Position numbers and translations under genes: made by a program
The notes under the pieces: model-generated
What the model was told of the DNA's origin: nothing
The model's database searches: none
What the model saw: the letters and a program-made list of their open reading frames with translations, nothing else
From: Actinostola sp. cb2023
Lineage: Eukaryota; Cnidaria; Anthozoa; Actiniaria; Actinostolidae
Direction of reading: 5' to 3'
DNA length: 64,000 nt
NCBI GenBank assembly: GCA_033675265.1
Contig: JAUJYZ010000301.1
Location: forward strand, 124,001-188,000
Shown here: positions 22,675-33,325 of the stretch, piece after piece
How the letters are laid out: the number at the start of each line of letters is the position of its first letter
Position numbering within the stretch: position 1 is the stretch's first letter

Positions 22675-24232
22675 CTAATCAAATGGTACAATGGGAGGGC
22701 ACAAGTTAACAAGTGCAGAACATACCCTGATAATTCTATCTATTACTGGAACTCTGGATTCTGGTGGTCCATTCTCATTGAATATTAGAAAGTCAGTTGG
22801 AAGTGTACTCTGTAGGATAGTGTACTTACGGCGTAGCAAACCAATGACTCTCTCCACAAGGATTCTGACATTAGCAATGCCCCTTGTCTTTTCAACATCT
22901 ACAGGGTCCAGCTGGGTCTTGCCTTTGGTGAAAGCTGGAATGACCAGCTTAGCTTGTTTCATAGCAACACTTTCTGCTATTACCATGTCACCGGGCATAA
23001 GTTTGTTCAACATATCACAATTTTCAGTCAAAAATTTGTCTGATGTTCGACCTCCCCATGCTTCAGATACATATGAAATGGTTCCTTGTGGTGTAATGCC
23101 TATCAATATTTTGATGGTATTGTGATGTTTATAAGAAGAGAACGTTTGTGCCCGGGCTAGAAGATTTGTTGGTCGATCAATAAAGACTTCGAAACAGTCT
23201 ATTACCACAGTTATTTTGTTGCCAAATGCCTGTTGAAAACACATTGGCATTGTTTCCCACAACTGCTCTCTTTCAGGCCAGTAAATGAGTGCAGATAAAC
23301 GAGAATCCATTATGGTTAACCATGAAGAAAATATTCTGGATACAGTTGGAAGAGATACTTGAAAACGGTATGCCAGGTCTTGAAGTGGTATATTAAGTCG
23401 AAGCTTCATTAGAACCATAACAAATTCTTGAAAATTGTCAAGAGATTGACTGCGACGTGTGACATGAGTAGACACAAAGTCGAAGACAGTCATCATAATT
23501 TCATTGGAAGGCAATCCAGTGTAGAAGCGAACTTTATCATCTGAATCGAAGTAATCTCGGTTTGGAGGCTGATAACCACTTCCAGAAAACATGTATTCAA
23601 ACTCTTCCGTTTGAGACATTGAAGATGTAGTCTGGCGTTCAGTCTGGCAATCCGAGTGTTCAGACGGACTTCGTTCAGACTGGAAGCTACAAGGATCAGT
23701 CTTGAGTTGAAGAGCAGCACATCGAAGCATCATGATCACAGGTAGAACACGTATCTGACGCTTGATCTTCTTCCATAGGTTCGTCAGTTCCAAAATCGAT
23801 GTCTTTGAGTGGCAATCCACTAATATCCAATGCTCGGCGTTTCTCCGCAGCTTCATACTCTAGTCGCTCGAGAGCTCTCTTCCGTCTATCCTTTGATCGG
23901 GCAGCTCTTGCTTCCACGGCTTCATAATTTTCTTTACGATACTTGGTTTTACCAAGATTAAGGGTAGGAATCCAGTCTTGATTGTATCTATCCCAAGCTG
24001 CAGCCGGTCGTCCTGACACAAAATGCCTTCCACAAACTCTTTCGTTCTTGAGCACGTTCTTCCACTCTATGTCATCGCGACTTATCGCCAAAATCCATCG
24101 TTCTCGTCTCTCTCTACTCAATTCTTCGGTTTCTTCTCCTTCTTTAGAAACAATTGAAGGTATCCTGAAGAAACTTGTACCTTTGTGATTTCTGCTATTG
24201 CTAGAACAGTCTACTATAATACAGTGAACCAT
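22675..24232 (-). pseudogene. THAP / DDE_4 transposase of ISL2EU element, frameshifted
   Basis: The N-terminal frame (23696-24232) is a THAP domain: MVHCIIVDCSSNS, the Trp in RWILAISRDD, ERVCGRHFVSGRPA. The second frame (22675-23856) holds the helix-turn-helix ([20 protein letters not shown]) and RNase H-like catalytic core of the DDE_Tnp_4 family: first Asp in [24 protein letters not shown], and Glu in [12 protein letters not shown]. The second acidic motif, normally ADRGF, reads AESVA, so the Asp is replaced by Glu and the glycine is lost. The two frames are out of phase near 23700. The protein would bind the element ends through THAP and cut at AT. Confidence 0.85.
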
Positions 24233-24357
24233 GATAAATGTACCCTAAACATCCTCACATGTCGCACTCTGATCCTTTTGTTTACAATTTTGCGACACCA
24301 ACATGGTGGATAGCAACCGTTGTCAAGCTGTAAGTCACGTGAGTGAAAACCAAGAAT

Positions 24358-24913
24358 TCAAGATATATCTAATGTCAATGCAAAATATTTGAACCATGCT
24401 TATGATAGAGTAGAAGAAGTTTTCTACTTAGTTGTGTCATATTGTTCAAAGAACAAATTTTATTGCATTTATTTCAGGAAAATATTGACATTCTTTAATT
24501 TGTAGATTGTTTTTTTTGGGTACAAATTGCTAAACTGGAAAATCTGTCTGAGACATGATCTTGCCTATACAGAGTGAATGGATATAAATTATTTTTGATT
24601 TCATTGTCATTGCTATGCGGGAGAAGATGTGTCTCTGTCAAAGCTATTAGATCACTACTGAAAATGTCTGATTCAAACTTGATGTCTATGCTGTTTTTTT
24701 TAAGTGACCTGACATTTAGAAGGCATAGAGTTAGGACTGAGCTATTTTCCACAATGATACTCTTGTTGGCTGCATAATTGATGAAGTCTGTCTGAATCTT
24801 TCATATTCTTTATGTACTCTGGAATCTGCTCTTATATGTTTAGTTTGAAGTTCTCCTAGAATATAAATACAGGAGGTTGAACGGCTTAAGCCAACATATA
24901 CTTGTCCATTATT
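24358..24913 (-). pseudogene. Helitron helicase C terminus and endonuclease N terminus
   Basis: On the minus strand 24913-24780 reads NNGQVYVGLSRSTSCIYILG and KEYERFRQT, which is motif VI and the tail of the PIF1-type helicase of Helitron Rep-Hel proteins. After a small frameshift it continues NKSIIVENSSVLTLCLLNVR and SDIF..LIALTETHLLP, the start of an APE-type endonuclease (Asn and Glu of the active site visible). The frame then decays until the ISL2EU insertion at 24357. The upstream helicase motifs and the Rep HUH domain are missing: similarity stops in a TA-rich run near 24920. Confidence 0.8.
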
Positions 24914-26212
24914 TATTTGTATCTATATCTATATATATAATTATAATATTCATTAATAATTCATTAGGCAGCTGTCCAATCTGTGCTCAACATTCTGGTC
25001 ACGTGGCTACCTTGTAACTCCCATACAATTTCCAAGAAACTTAAAGCACGGGGAGGGCTTGAATAGTTGGCAGGGAATAGGTGGGGTTGATTAATTACTG
25101 CAATTGTTCATAAGTATGAAACAGAATAGTAATAAAGCTTATTAGTATTCTGTATCTGATACATAATACTAATATACCTTATTAGTATTCTGTATCAGAT
25201 ACAGAATACTAATAAGCTCTATAAGTATTCTGTATCGATCAATGCATTATATGAGAGGAACAATACATTATCCTAAAAGCTAATTAAGAAAAATACTCGT
25301 TAGATTTTGTTCCGCAGTTTCTTTAATGTAACTCCCTTCCTCTATTGGAGCTTAGCACCTTCACCGTTTTAACTTACTTACTAATGATACAATTATTGGA
25401 TTTCTAGCTTTGTGCGGCAATACTTTCACAATCTCAAATAAATTATAACAAACTTTGAAAGACACGAGATTACTTCAAATTAAGGACTTAGCACAGTTCT
25501 CGCTAAATATTGCTTTACTTGCTACATTATTCTTTTCAAGAACCTCGAATTAGAAGATGGTAAAGTAATGTTAGTCGAACTAGAACTTCATACGGAATTT
25601 ATGTGTCAAAAGACAAGTCAATAGATTATTTCCTTGCTACCTTGTTATTACGAGACATCTGCCAGTCTTCAAACTGAAATCTTTACACTCCACTTTGTGC
25701 TAGTTTGGGCACATTCCCTCAACAACTGACTCGCTTGTGATGCACTTTTGGCAATTTACAAATTGCCAACCATCGTCCCGTCTTAGCTCTATGACCTTCC
25801 TGTGAGAACTGTTCTTGATATGATTGAAAAGAATCAAAACTCCGTTCGCATTTCAATCACAATTAAAGCCCCCTTTGAAAACCAAATAAAAGTGTAAATG
25901 AATTCTAAATGAAAAAGCATTCATATTACATATTTGCCGTATTTGTTCTTTGTATATCTCTCAATGAGCAATCAACTCTATTCAAAAACTACCAAGTATG
26001 AAAAGGAATAAAACATTTATTAAACAATCGATATCTTAACTAAGCTATAATACGAAACTGCTTTCATTGTTCAGTGCGGTAAAGCAATCGGAATGAGAAT
26101 TGAATGCTAAAAGAACAGTTATATTCTTTTGATCTCAATCAGATATTGACTACAATTCTGGTTGAAACGCCTGATTCAAACAATGATTACAATGTAAACA
26201 ATATCATAAGTA
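24914..26212. other. AT-rich non-coding segment
   Basis: Starts with a (TATC/TA) simple repeat at about 24920-24960, then palindromes at 25138-25216. No gene or mobile-element end recognised in the remainder. Confidence 0.5.
25138..25216. repeat. Two adjacent near-perfect palindromes
   Basis: 25178-25216 is a perfect 39-base palindrome: 19-bp arms CTTATTAGTATTCTGTATC around a single A. The preceding 25138-25175 is the same palindrome with one mismatch, and a half copy follows at about 25222-25236. Confidence 0.85.
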
Positions 26213-26311
26213 ATTTACAATATTCGTGACAATGTTGTATCTTATTTACAATCTCTCGCCTTCGGCTCGAGATTGTAAATAAGATACAACATTGCCACGA
26301 ATATTGTAAAT
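26213..26311. repeat. 43-bp-arm hairpin with TTCG loop
   Basis: Arms 26213-26255 and 26269-26311 are inverted with one mismatch. The loop region reads GCCTTCGGC, i.e. a C(TTCG)G tetraloop, so either strand as RNA would be an extremely stable rod. Confidence 0.85.
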
Positions 26312-26354
26312 ACTACTTAAATAATGTAAAGGAAAATTTATTACGATGGCATTG

Positions 26355-26404
26355 GCACTACAGTTCTGTTTCGAGAGGGCCAACCGGTCCTCTCGTCAGG
26401 TGCA
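26355..26404 (-). ncRNA. Hammerhead ribozyme candidate, all three stems
   Basis: Minus strand order: GCAC (stem I), CTGACGA core (26399-26393), GAGG pairing with TCTC before the second core (stem II, one G.U), GAAA (26372-26369), CAG-AA-CTG (stem III), then TA and GTGC, which closes stem I. G10.1-C11.1 and A15.1-U16.1 are present and the cleavage triplet would be GTA. This is the best of the hammerhead-like sites in the window. Such ribozymes are carried by Penelope-like elements and retrozymes. Confidence 0.6.
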
Positions 26405-28179
26405 GCAATACAACAGACTAACTGGGCTCCTTAAGGTACCAGGGGACCTTCGTGACCACTGTTCACTGAAAGCCGCGCAGCGCACTAACCACTCGTCCAA
26501 CATGTAGAAAAGTATACATTTTCTTAAAGCTGAATAAATGCAGATTCTAAATACGCTGGAAATTATTTCCTATTTTGTAAATATTTTTTGTTATTGCACA
26601 TTTTAGAAAATTCGACCGGCCTTGTTCAAAGATAATTTTGCACGCGGGAATTCAATCGATTTCTAAATAAATTTGATACGTTGCCTCGTTTAAAAGTTAT
26701 TTGATGATTTATGTGTAAATCGCTTAAAAACACATTAATGAACTTTGACAACAAATATCTCCTCAACAAAAGCGTTTATCGGAAATCGGAGACACGGTTT
26801 TTTAAAACAAAGGGTGCTCATCACGTCGGGCCCATACAGCCAGAAAAACGCCGGGATTAATGTAGCATGCCGCCATATTGGACGGGTGGCAAATTTGGGA
26901 GACTGGGGACGAATTTGTCGAGTGCAAAACGACTTCTCTTTCGGAGCCTCGTATGTCGATCGTATTATTCCGAAGACAAATCGGAAGACAGGAAAAGACG
27001 AAGCCTTCTTTGCTGTCTATTTTGGTACCAAACACGAAGGGTAATTATTGAAAAGCGATTTTTTTACGATTATTGTTTTCGCTTGGTTTTCAAAATCTGA
27101 AGATTTTGATTTGAAGGGCATATTTTGACCCTTGTTTTATTTTCGCCGTGTTAATTATTTTGTAAATGAAATAAACGTAGTTTGAATCCTCGATAGTTGT
27201 GTGAAGTCGCCTTCTTTTTAGTTTTTTGAAATTCTTTTTGGATTTTCTGTGCTGAGCGATTGTTTCTGGTCAATATTCATTATGTTGACTGTAAGTTTCA
27301 ACGCTGCAGCGTATTCAAGTCGTCGCTTTAACCAAGAGAAAGGGCATCATAATTTATCAAAAACACTGCCGATGGAACAGTCTATGAGGGAAGAATTATA
27401 TGTGGCAAAGAAAACAAACAGAGTTAGAAGCCAAGTAGTAAGCTTAATGAATGGTAAGGGAAATATTCTTACATGTATGTCAGTGGAAGAGGTATAACAA
27501 TGCTAGTCCTAGATCTCATGTGCTGTACGTAGGTTGTGACATGTGAAATCAATGTTTTGTATTTCAGAATTAGTAAGCTTATAAGCTTATGATTTAAGCT
27601 TAAGCTTAAGTAAGTTAAGCTGATATCCGTAAACTTAATATAGTTTTTCAGCCATGCAGCTTAACTTTAGGCCATGTCATTATACCAACTGGCCCACACC
27701 AAGGAAATGAAGGACAATATGAAGGTGTATTGATATGGGTGTCTTGATTGTAAAATAAGAGAGTATGCATGTAATGTGCATGCATGTAAACAATTGAACT
27801 GTAAAGAATGATGAATGTACTGTGTATATTTGATATACTATAGTTTGCCAATAGACTTGTGATCGAATTACAATTTTATTGAAATAAAACTGTTTATCTT
27901 ATATTGTCATTTAATTTATATTAAATGAGTGATTCATAAATACCAATATGATAGTCTGAAAAAAATACTACAAACATGCTGACATTCTTACATGTATTTA
28001 AGTTATATACTTAACTATTGTTCACAGTGAACAGTGAGACCAACACTTAGCCTGGTTTATAACTACATTTGTATATACTCTTTTAAATAATTCCACACTT
28101 ATGTAGTGAGAAAGGTGACGTTGGTATCGATTGGTGTCCAATTATTATTTGGTTACATGTAAAGTTCTGTATCCTGTGA

Positions 28180-28228
28180 GATTTTTTTTTCTACTCACCC
28201 AGGAAGGTAGCGAGTAGAAAAAAAATCC
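28180..28228. repeat. Short hairpin with 16-17 bp arms
   Basis: GATTTTTTTTTCTACTC at 28180-28196 is inverted as GAGTAGAAAAAAAATC at 28212-28227. It lies within CACTA-like copy A and is not seen in copy B. Confidence 0.6.
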
Positions 28229-28463
28229 CTGGGTAAAAGTTCTGCAGAAATATCATACCTCATGGTTTAAGTATATGACAAGTTTTTTTTTAATAATGGT
28301 ATTAAACACTATAATTTAACTCACATATAACAGCATAAATGGAGTACATTTTAAATAATTGCATTACATTTACTACCATTACATAGAATACATTGTATAC
28401 TAGAGCACATGCAATGCAACTACATGTAAATAGTATTTTGTTAGTACTAAATACTGACATTTA

Positions 28464-28604
28464 GAGTGATTCCAATAAACCTGGGCACTACTAGTTAGCT
28501 GTCAGTGTTTATTAGATGCAAAGAAACAAAAGAAAACAAAAGAGTGAGCGTCTAATAGTGTGTATTGGTGTAGTTAGTAATGCCCAGGTTTATTGGAATC
28601 ACTC
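28464..28604. mobile_element. 141-bp MITE in CACTA-like copy A
   Basis: Ends GAGTGATTCCAATAAACCTG and inverse, flanked by TA (28462-28463, 28605-28606). It has inserted into an older MITE (about 28403-28675) that has an uninterrupted counterpart at 38401-38528 in copy B. Confidence 0.8.
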
Positions 28605-28971
28605 TATATTGTTTTCTACTACATTGTTTAATTAGTGCTAAGTACAAAATGTTGCATGGTTTTAGTGTCTAATCTATTGTTAAATACTAAATAAATAAAA
28701 TACAGTGTCCTTATTTTCAACCACTTTCAAAGTCTGAATATACAGGTCATCTTACCTTTGCCAATTTCTAAAATAACTCATATTATGAACCATGGGCTAA
28801 TTTTTTTATCAGTACTCAGAATTCTTCTAAGTTGTTCATTTGACTGTAAGCTACAGACAGGGTTTCCCCTTAGTCCATAACAGACAATGAGATTGAATTC
28901 AAGATTCATTGGAGACATGATGGCAACTTTCTGATATGCAGTCTAAACAATAGCATTAATTAATTAAAATA

Positions 28972-29224
28972 TATGTTGTAGTTTAAAATGATCCCTTGGT
29001 TCAATTTAAATTAAACCAGTTCAATTTGAATTGAACTGCATGGTTTAATTTGGAATTTTAGAGGGGGAGGGGGGAAGTCCTAAAAAGAACTAAATAATTT
29101 TCACTAAGAAGAACTAAATAATGTCTTCCCTAATGTACTAACCCTAATTATACTTGAACTGGTTCAATTTAAATTAAACCAGTTCAATTTAAATTAAACC
29201 AAAAATAATTTTAAACTACAACAT
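28972..29224. repeat. 253-bp fold-back in CACTA-like copy A
   Basis: Ends TATGTTGTAGTTTAAAAT and inverse. Subterminal parts are arrays of GGTTCAATTTAAATTAAACC-type palindromic units. Not present in copy B. Confidence 0.7.
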
Positions 29225-30692
29225 ATGACTGGGGCAAAAATAAGTACCTGTATTATTTCAGCAGTATGGTGCAAGCATCACCACCTCTAATGATTTACAT
29301 ACAAGTACGGTCTGTTGCATACTATTGTCTTAGGTTGAGACAGAAATATTCAAATACTTTTGACCTTGCTTGTCACACAGTGAGACCCACATAATGAAAC
29401 TTGTCATCACACTCTAAAATGCACTCTAACGTTCATGTAAGTTCAGCAAGTTTGTACGTGTAAGTCAGATCAGTCACCTGAACTGATCAGAAGTGGAACA
29501 CATAAACAAGAGAGAAGGCTAGTAACCAATAATTATTGTACACTATTAGTATTATTGTAGTATTATTGTGTTTGCTCCGTCCATGTGTACATGTATTTAC
29601 ATGTAATTGGTTACTCCTTATTTGTATTCGTGAAGATAAATTACTCACTACTCTTCTGATCATAACAGCAACTAAATTTTGATGGAGATCAGAATAGGAT
29701 TGGCCAAGTTTGGACATTGTTATTGTCCTGCAAATACATTATAATCTCTTGTGAATTTTGCTTAGCTACATGTACCACCTTCACTCTTGGTCAGGAAGAA
29801 ATGGTACTGATAATGTTGGAAACAATAACACAGATCATGTACATGTACCTCAGTTGGATAAATTATAAGTTTTATTGAAAATATATATATAACTTAAACA
29901 AAACTCCAATGCATGTAATAATTTAATTATATATTTTCAAAGATCATACAAGTATGTACACTCAAGTTCTTGACGTCGAGGTTCTAGAGTACCTAAAAGA
30001 AAATATATATAACATTGTAAAAACCACTCATATCACTCAATGCCTAATTGATTGATTTCTTTGATTAATTTTATTTAGAGGTAAACAATGTATAATCTGT
30101 GAGGGCATTATTTTATATATATGTAGCATTTTGCTCGATTATCTTACATTTACAATAGCAAAATATTTTACTGATGAGTCAAACGTCACAACATAAAAGC
30201 CCTAAAATTACTGTAGGGCGTAAATAAAGAAATATATATTTATTTCAGCGAAACTTATTAATAAGCTTACCATCTAATCGAGTGTTCTTCTGTTGCTTTT
30301 TCCTTTAAAATATCCGCCATCGAGGCCTTTTCCTCTCACAACCATCTCCAAAATCGAACTTATCTAATGTATCCCCTTTTCTTCACCAAAATTATCTTTT
30401 TCTCGTTAATTTCCCCGTCAAATTCGCCGAACAAATGCTCTAAAACATCACCGCATGTTTATACAGGCCGCCATTTTGTTCTACGTTCATGCGCTAAACC
30501 GCTGGCCAACTTGCCTGGCGAACACGGCGATTTTTGAAGCTTGTGGGCCCGACGTGCATTACAATGGCACTTTCCATTTAAAAATCCCGCGTGCAAACGA
30601 GTGGTTAGCGCGCTACGCAGCTTTCAGTGAACAGTGGTCACGAAGGTCCCCTGGTACCTTTTAAATACACTAATCAAGACGAGGAAATTGGT

Positions 30693-31267
30693 TTACAAGT
30701 TCTTGAGTAAATGTTTGTTCGCATGACGGCATGTGCTAGCTAGCTCATTCCTCTTATTTAATGAGCATGTGTTTGGTTTACATATAATAAAGTATTTCTC
30801 CATTATACATAAGTTGCATTTCTTGGTCGTACGTGAATAGGGATTAGCGTGGGCCATTATTTTCCAATGCAAAGTAAACTCTGTGTTGTTGTCCTTTAAT
30901 GACCAAATGTATTTGCTCAGCTCGGTTGAATTTCTTTTGTTTCTCATGTTTAAATGAGGCCTTGGTATCTTGTTTTGAATTGGTTTTCTGTTAGTCCGAT
31001 GTAAGATTCTGTTCCGTTGTCGCTTTCCACGGTGGCCTGGTAAATCACGTTTTGAGTTAGGCATTCTCCATTCATTGGGCAACTGGATTTGGATCTGCAG
31101 TTACATGTTCTTTCTGGTGTCTGTGGACGTTTCCCAAGGATAGCTTTATTGTGGGTGTTGATCTTTCTTTCCAGGTTGGGCATGGTGTTCTTATTGAAGA
31201 TTTTTCTTAGTGGGTGGTCGTTCTTGAAGGATTCCTTTATGATGTTTAGGAATTTATTTCCCACATT
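30693..31267 (-). pseudogene. Penelope-like element 1, GIY-YIG endonuclease
   Basis: The C-terminal part of a Penelope-like retroelement protein: a Cys-rich CNCRSKSSCPMNGECL segment, the GIY-YIG start VIYQATVES..SYIGLTENQFKTRY, and after a frameshift near 30960 STELSKYIWSLKD, WKIMAHANPY, CNLCIMEKYFIICK and LNKRNELASTCRH. This nuclease nicks target DNA for reverse transcription. The RT is absent except for a scrap (KESFKNDHPLRKIFNKNTM). It stands head to head with element 2, meeting it at about 31268. Confidence 0.85.
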
Positions 31268-31727
31268 GGTAGCGACGTGTTTGCTGAAAGGAGGATGTGC
31301 AGCTGCCCCAAAAGCACAGTGTGCCCGCTTGGAGGCGAATGCCTAGCTAAGAACATTGTGTACCAAGCCACAGTGACCTGCGGGGATGAAGTAGAGTCCT
31401 ACGTAGGGTTAGCGGCGACCGATTTCAAGGCGAGGTATTCTAACCATAAGGCCTCTTTCAAGCACAGCATGAAGCGCAACGCTACAGAACTTAGTAAACA
31501 TATCTGGCACTTGAAAGAGAACAATCTTGATTACGCCATTAGTTGGAAAATTCTATGTCGTGCTCCACAATACTCCACAATACTAGAACGCGTCGAAACG
31601 TTGCGGCCTTTGTATTTGCGAGAAGTACTTTATTATTAGTAACCCAAAGGCGGCGTCCTTAAACAAGCGGAACGAACTAGTTAGCAAATGCAGACACAAG
31701 GAAAAATACCTTTTGAGGAATTTAAGA
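31268..31727 (+). pseudogene. Penelope-like element 2, GIY-YIG endonuclease
   Basis: A related but distinct Penelope-like C terminus on the plus strand: CSCPKSTVCPLGGECLAKN, IVYQATVTCGDEVESYVGLA, NATELSKHIWHLKEN and WKILCRAPQYS. A frameshift near 31620 moves LNKRNELVSKCRHKEKYLL into another frame before the stop at about 31727. The RT part is missing. Amino-acid identity to element 1 appears moderate, so these are separate copies and not a recent inverted duplication. Confidence 0.8.
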
Positions 31728-31885
31728 TGATTAGAAAAGACATGTTGTTGTAATGTTCTATCCAAATCACTCTGGTTTATGCACTGAAGAGTGCAGGTTC
31801 GCAATAACACCGCGACCTGTACGAAACAGTATTGTATGTAATAAACCATGAAAGAGTAAACGTATCCAAATCATTACTATATGTA

Positions 31886-32144
31886 CAGTCAATTGCAAAA
31901 ATTCTGGCTGCTACGAAGTATCAGTATATCAATATATCAGGTGCATTATGGGTAAGTAAATAATCGAAAATTCCCCTTAAAACGGGTTAACGCCAGCAAA
32001 GTTGGTAGAAATATTTAGTATAATGTTTATTTTAGTCTTACGTTTGTTGTTAGTAAATTTTGCTTCATTTAATGGTATTAGTGATGCACCCGATATATTG
32101 ATATATTGATATACCGTGGCGGCCATAATTTTTGCAAATGACTG
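31886..32144. mobile_element. 259-bp mariner-type MITE
   Basis: Ends CAGTCAATTGCAAAAATT and near-inverse, flanked by TA (31884-31885, 32145-32146). A degraded relative may be at 53520-53575. It sits between two inverted copies of a Penelope 3' sequence (31815-31880 and 32165-32245). Confidence 0.75.
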
Positions 32145-32145
32145 T

Positions 32146-32164
32146 ATATATATATATATATATA
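32146..32164. repeat. (TA)n microsatellite
   Basis: About ten TA units next to the right end of the MITE. Confidence 0.8.
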
Positions 32165-32399
32165 TACATATAGTAATGATTTGGACGCGTTTACTCTTTG
32201 ACTTCCATGGTTTATTGCATACAATACTGTTTCGTACAGTTATATATATAAATGAAAAACTTGAATATGAGAAAAGGTAGGCCAACGACGAGCTTCCAGT
32301 AGAATGATTCCAGAAGGAATTCACAGTCTGCTCTCCATTTAAATAGATTAAATGTAATGAAGAAGAAGAGACGCAGGCAACCTCTGACTGTTCCAAATA

Positions 32400-32440
32400 A
32401 TATATTAACGTTTCGGCAATTCAGCCTTCTTCAGAAAAAA
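32400..32440 (-). ncRNA. Hammerhead-like core of Penelope-like element 3
   Basis: Minus strand CTGAAGA (32434-32428), GGC/GCC stem II, GAAAC (32414-32410) followed by GTTAAT. One unpaired A precedes stem II, as in the motifs at 9.6 and 11.7 kb. The position downstream of the GIY-YIG ORF fits the terminal repeat of Penelope-like elements. Confidence 0.35.
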
Positions 32441-32682
32441 TATAATAATCATGAATATGTACAGGATAAAATTGATAAAAATGTAAAGATTACCTACTGT
32501 GTTACAAGTATATATACGCTAAGGAAAACAAAGGATGATGTAACCAATCACCAGGGGGAAATGCCCAAAGGAAACCTAAAGGGACCAAGTTACATCATCC
32601 TTTGTCAAACCAACAATAATAAACGAGAAATATACGTGCGCATGCATGAATAGAAATCTAGATGAATAGTAGTAATAAGACC

Positions 32683-33325
32683 CTATGCCTGAAAATGAAT
32701 TCTATGCTTCAACTTAAATTTGTGCCTTTTGTTGAGGCCTTCTGGGCGTAAAGTACGAAGCTGCGTGGCCCAGTAAGCTTCCGTAGTTAGCAGAATTCTA
32801 TCGTGATCACTATCAGTTTGAGAATGTGTTATTTTTTCTATAACAATGAAGTTAAAGTCATTGAGATTATGCGGGCTATCATTAAAATGGATGGCTACTT
32901 CGCAATTTGTTTTCTTAGTAACAATAGAAGATTTGTGATTGCGAAAACGGACCTTAAATTGATTAGAAGTGGAACCGACATATTGAAGGTTGCATTTAGT
33001 ACATGAAATAAGATAGATAACGTTGCTAGAAGTACAGCAAACAGATTGCCTAATCTTGTAGGTACGACCAGTGGAAAAACTCCTAATACAATCAGACTGA
33101 ACCAAGAAGTTTTTGCATAGGTCGCACCTCTTGCCACACTTGAAGCACCCGTGCACGTGACTGGAATTTACAGTATTAGAAAGATCTTTTGTGGATTTAG
33201 AAGGTGCCAGTAATTCCTTAAGGTTCTTAGTTCTTCTAAAAGCTGTCATAATAGACTTAGGTGGAAAAATAGTATTAAGAACAGTAGAATTGGAAATAAT
33301 TCTGGAATGAGTCTTAATGAGACTC
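32683..33325 (-). pseudogene. Penelope-like element 3, RT tail and GIY-YIG
   Basis: Reads from the RT end (KTHSRIISNSTVLNTIFPP, MTAFRRTKNLKELLAPSK) through a Cys-rich HGCFKCGKRCDLCKNF to the GIY-YIG module VIYLISCTKCNLQYVGSTSN and RFRNHKSSI, ending EAYWATQLRTLRPEGLN. This spans the last third of a Penelope-like protein in one frame and is the best preserved of the four here. The 5' part is cut by the head-to-head junction with element 4. Confidence 0.85.

Larger units (their letters stand above)
18685..24355. mobile_element. ISL2EU (IS4EU)-type DNA transposon, complete ends
   Basis: Inverted ends TCTTGGTTTTCAC (13 bp exact) followed by a second inverted block CCATGTTGGTGTCGCA at 18732-18750 and 24292-24308, flanked by AT (18683-18684, 24356-24357). 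ISL2EU elements are known for AT duplications and for coding a THAP/DDE transposase plus a YqaJ nuclease protein, both present here in convergent order. It inserted into the Helitron endonuclease ORF. All its genes carry stops or frameshifts. Confidence 0.9.
26822..30556. mobile_element. CACTA-like non-autonomous element, copy A
   Basis: Ends CACGTCGGGCCCA and its exact inverse, flanked by CAT on both sides (26819-26821 and 30557-30559). CAC/GTG termini and 3-bp duplications fit the EnSpm/CACTA superfamily. The copy is homologous at both ends to 36958-60101: about 26860-28100 matches 37000-38050 and 30200-30540 matches 59700-60090. It encodes no transposase. Interior holds two small inserted elements. 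Remaining stretches over 300 bp are AT-rich without genes. Confidence 0.75.
26433..30660. mobile_element. Inverted-repeat element hosting CACTA-like copy A
   Basis: Ends are 64-bp inverted repeats beginning AAGGTACCAGGGGACCTTCG (26433-26496 against 30597-30660, three mismatches). Without the 3.7 kb inner element only about 490 bp remain, so this is a MITE. The interior shares a 35-bp block with the MITE at 12196-13180. A TTAA lies at or near each end but is offset by two bases on the right, so the target duplication is unresolved. Confidence 0.7.

Noticed and set aside
26433..26822. TTAA duplication for the element 26433-30660
   Set aside because: TTAA abuts the left end but is two bases away on the right, so an exact duplication is not shown.
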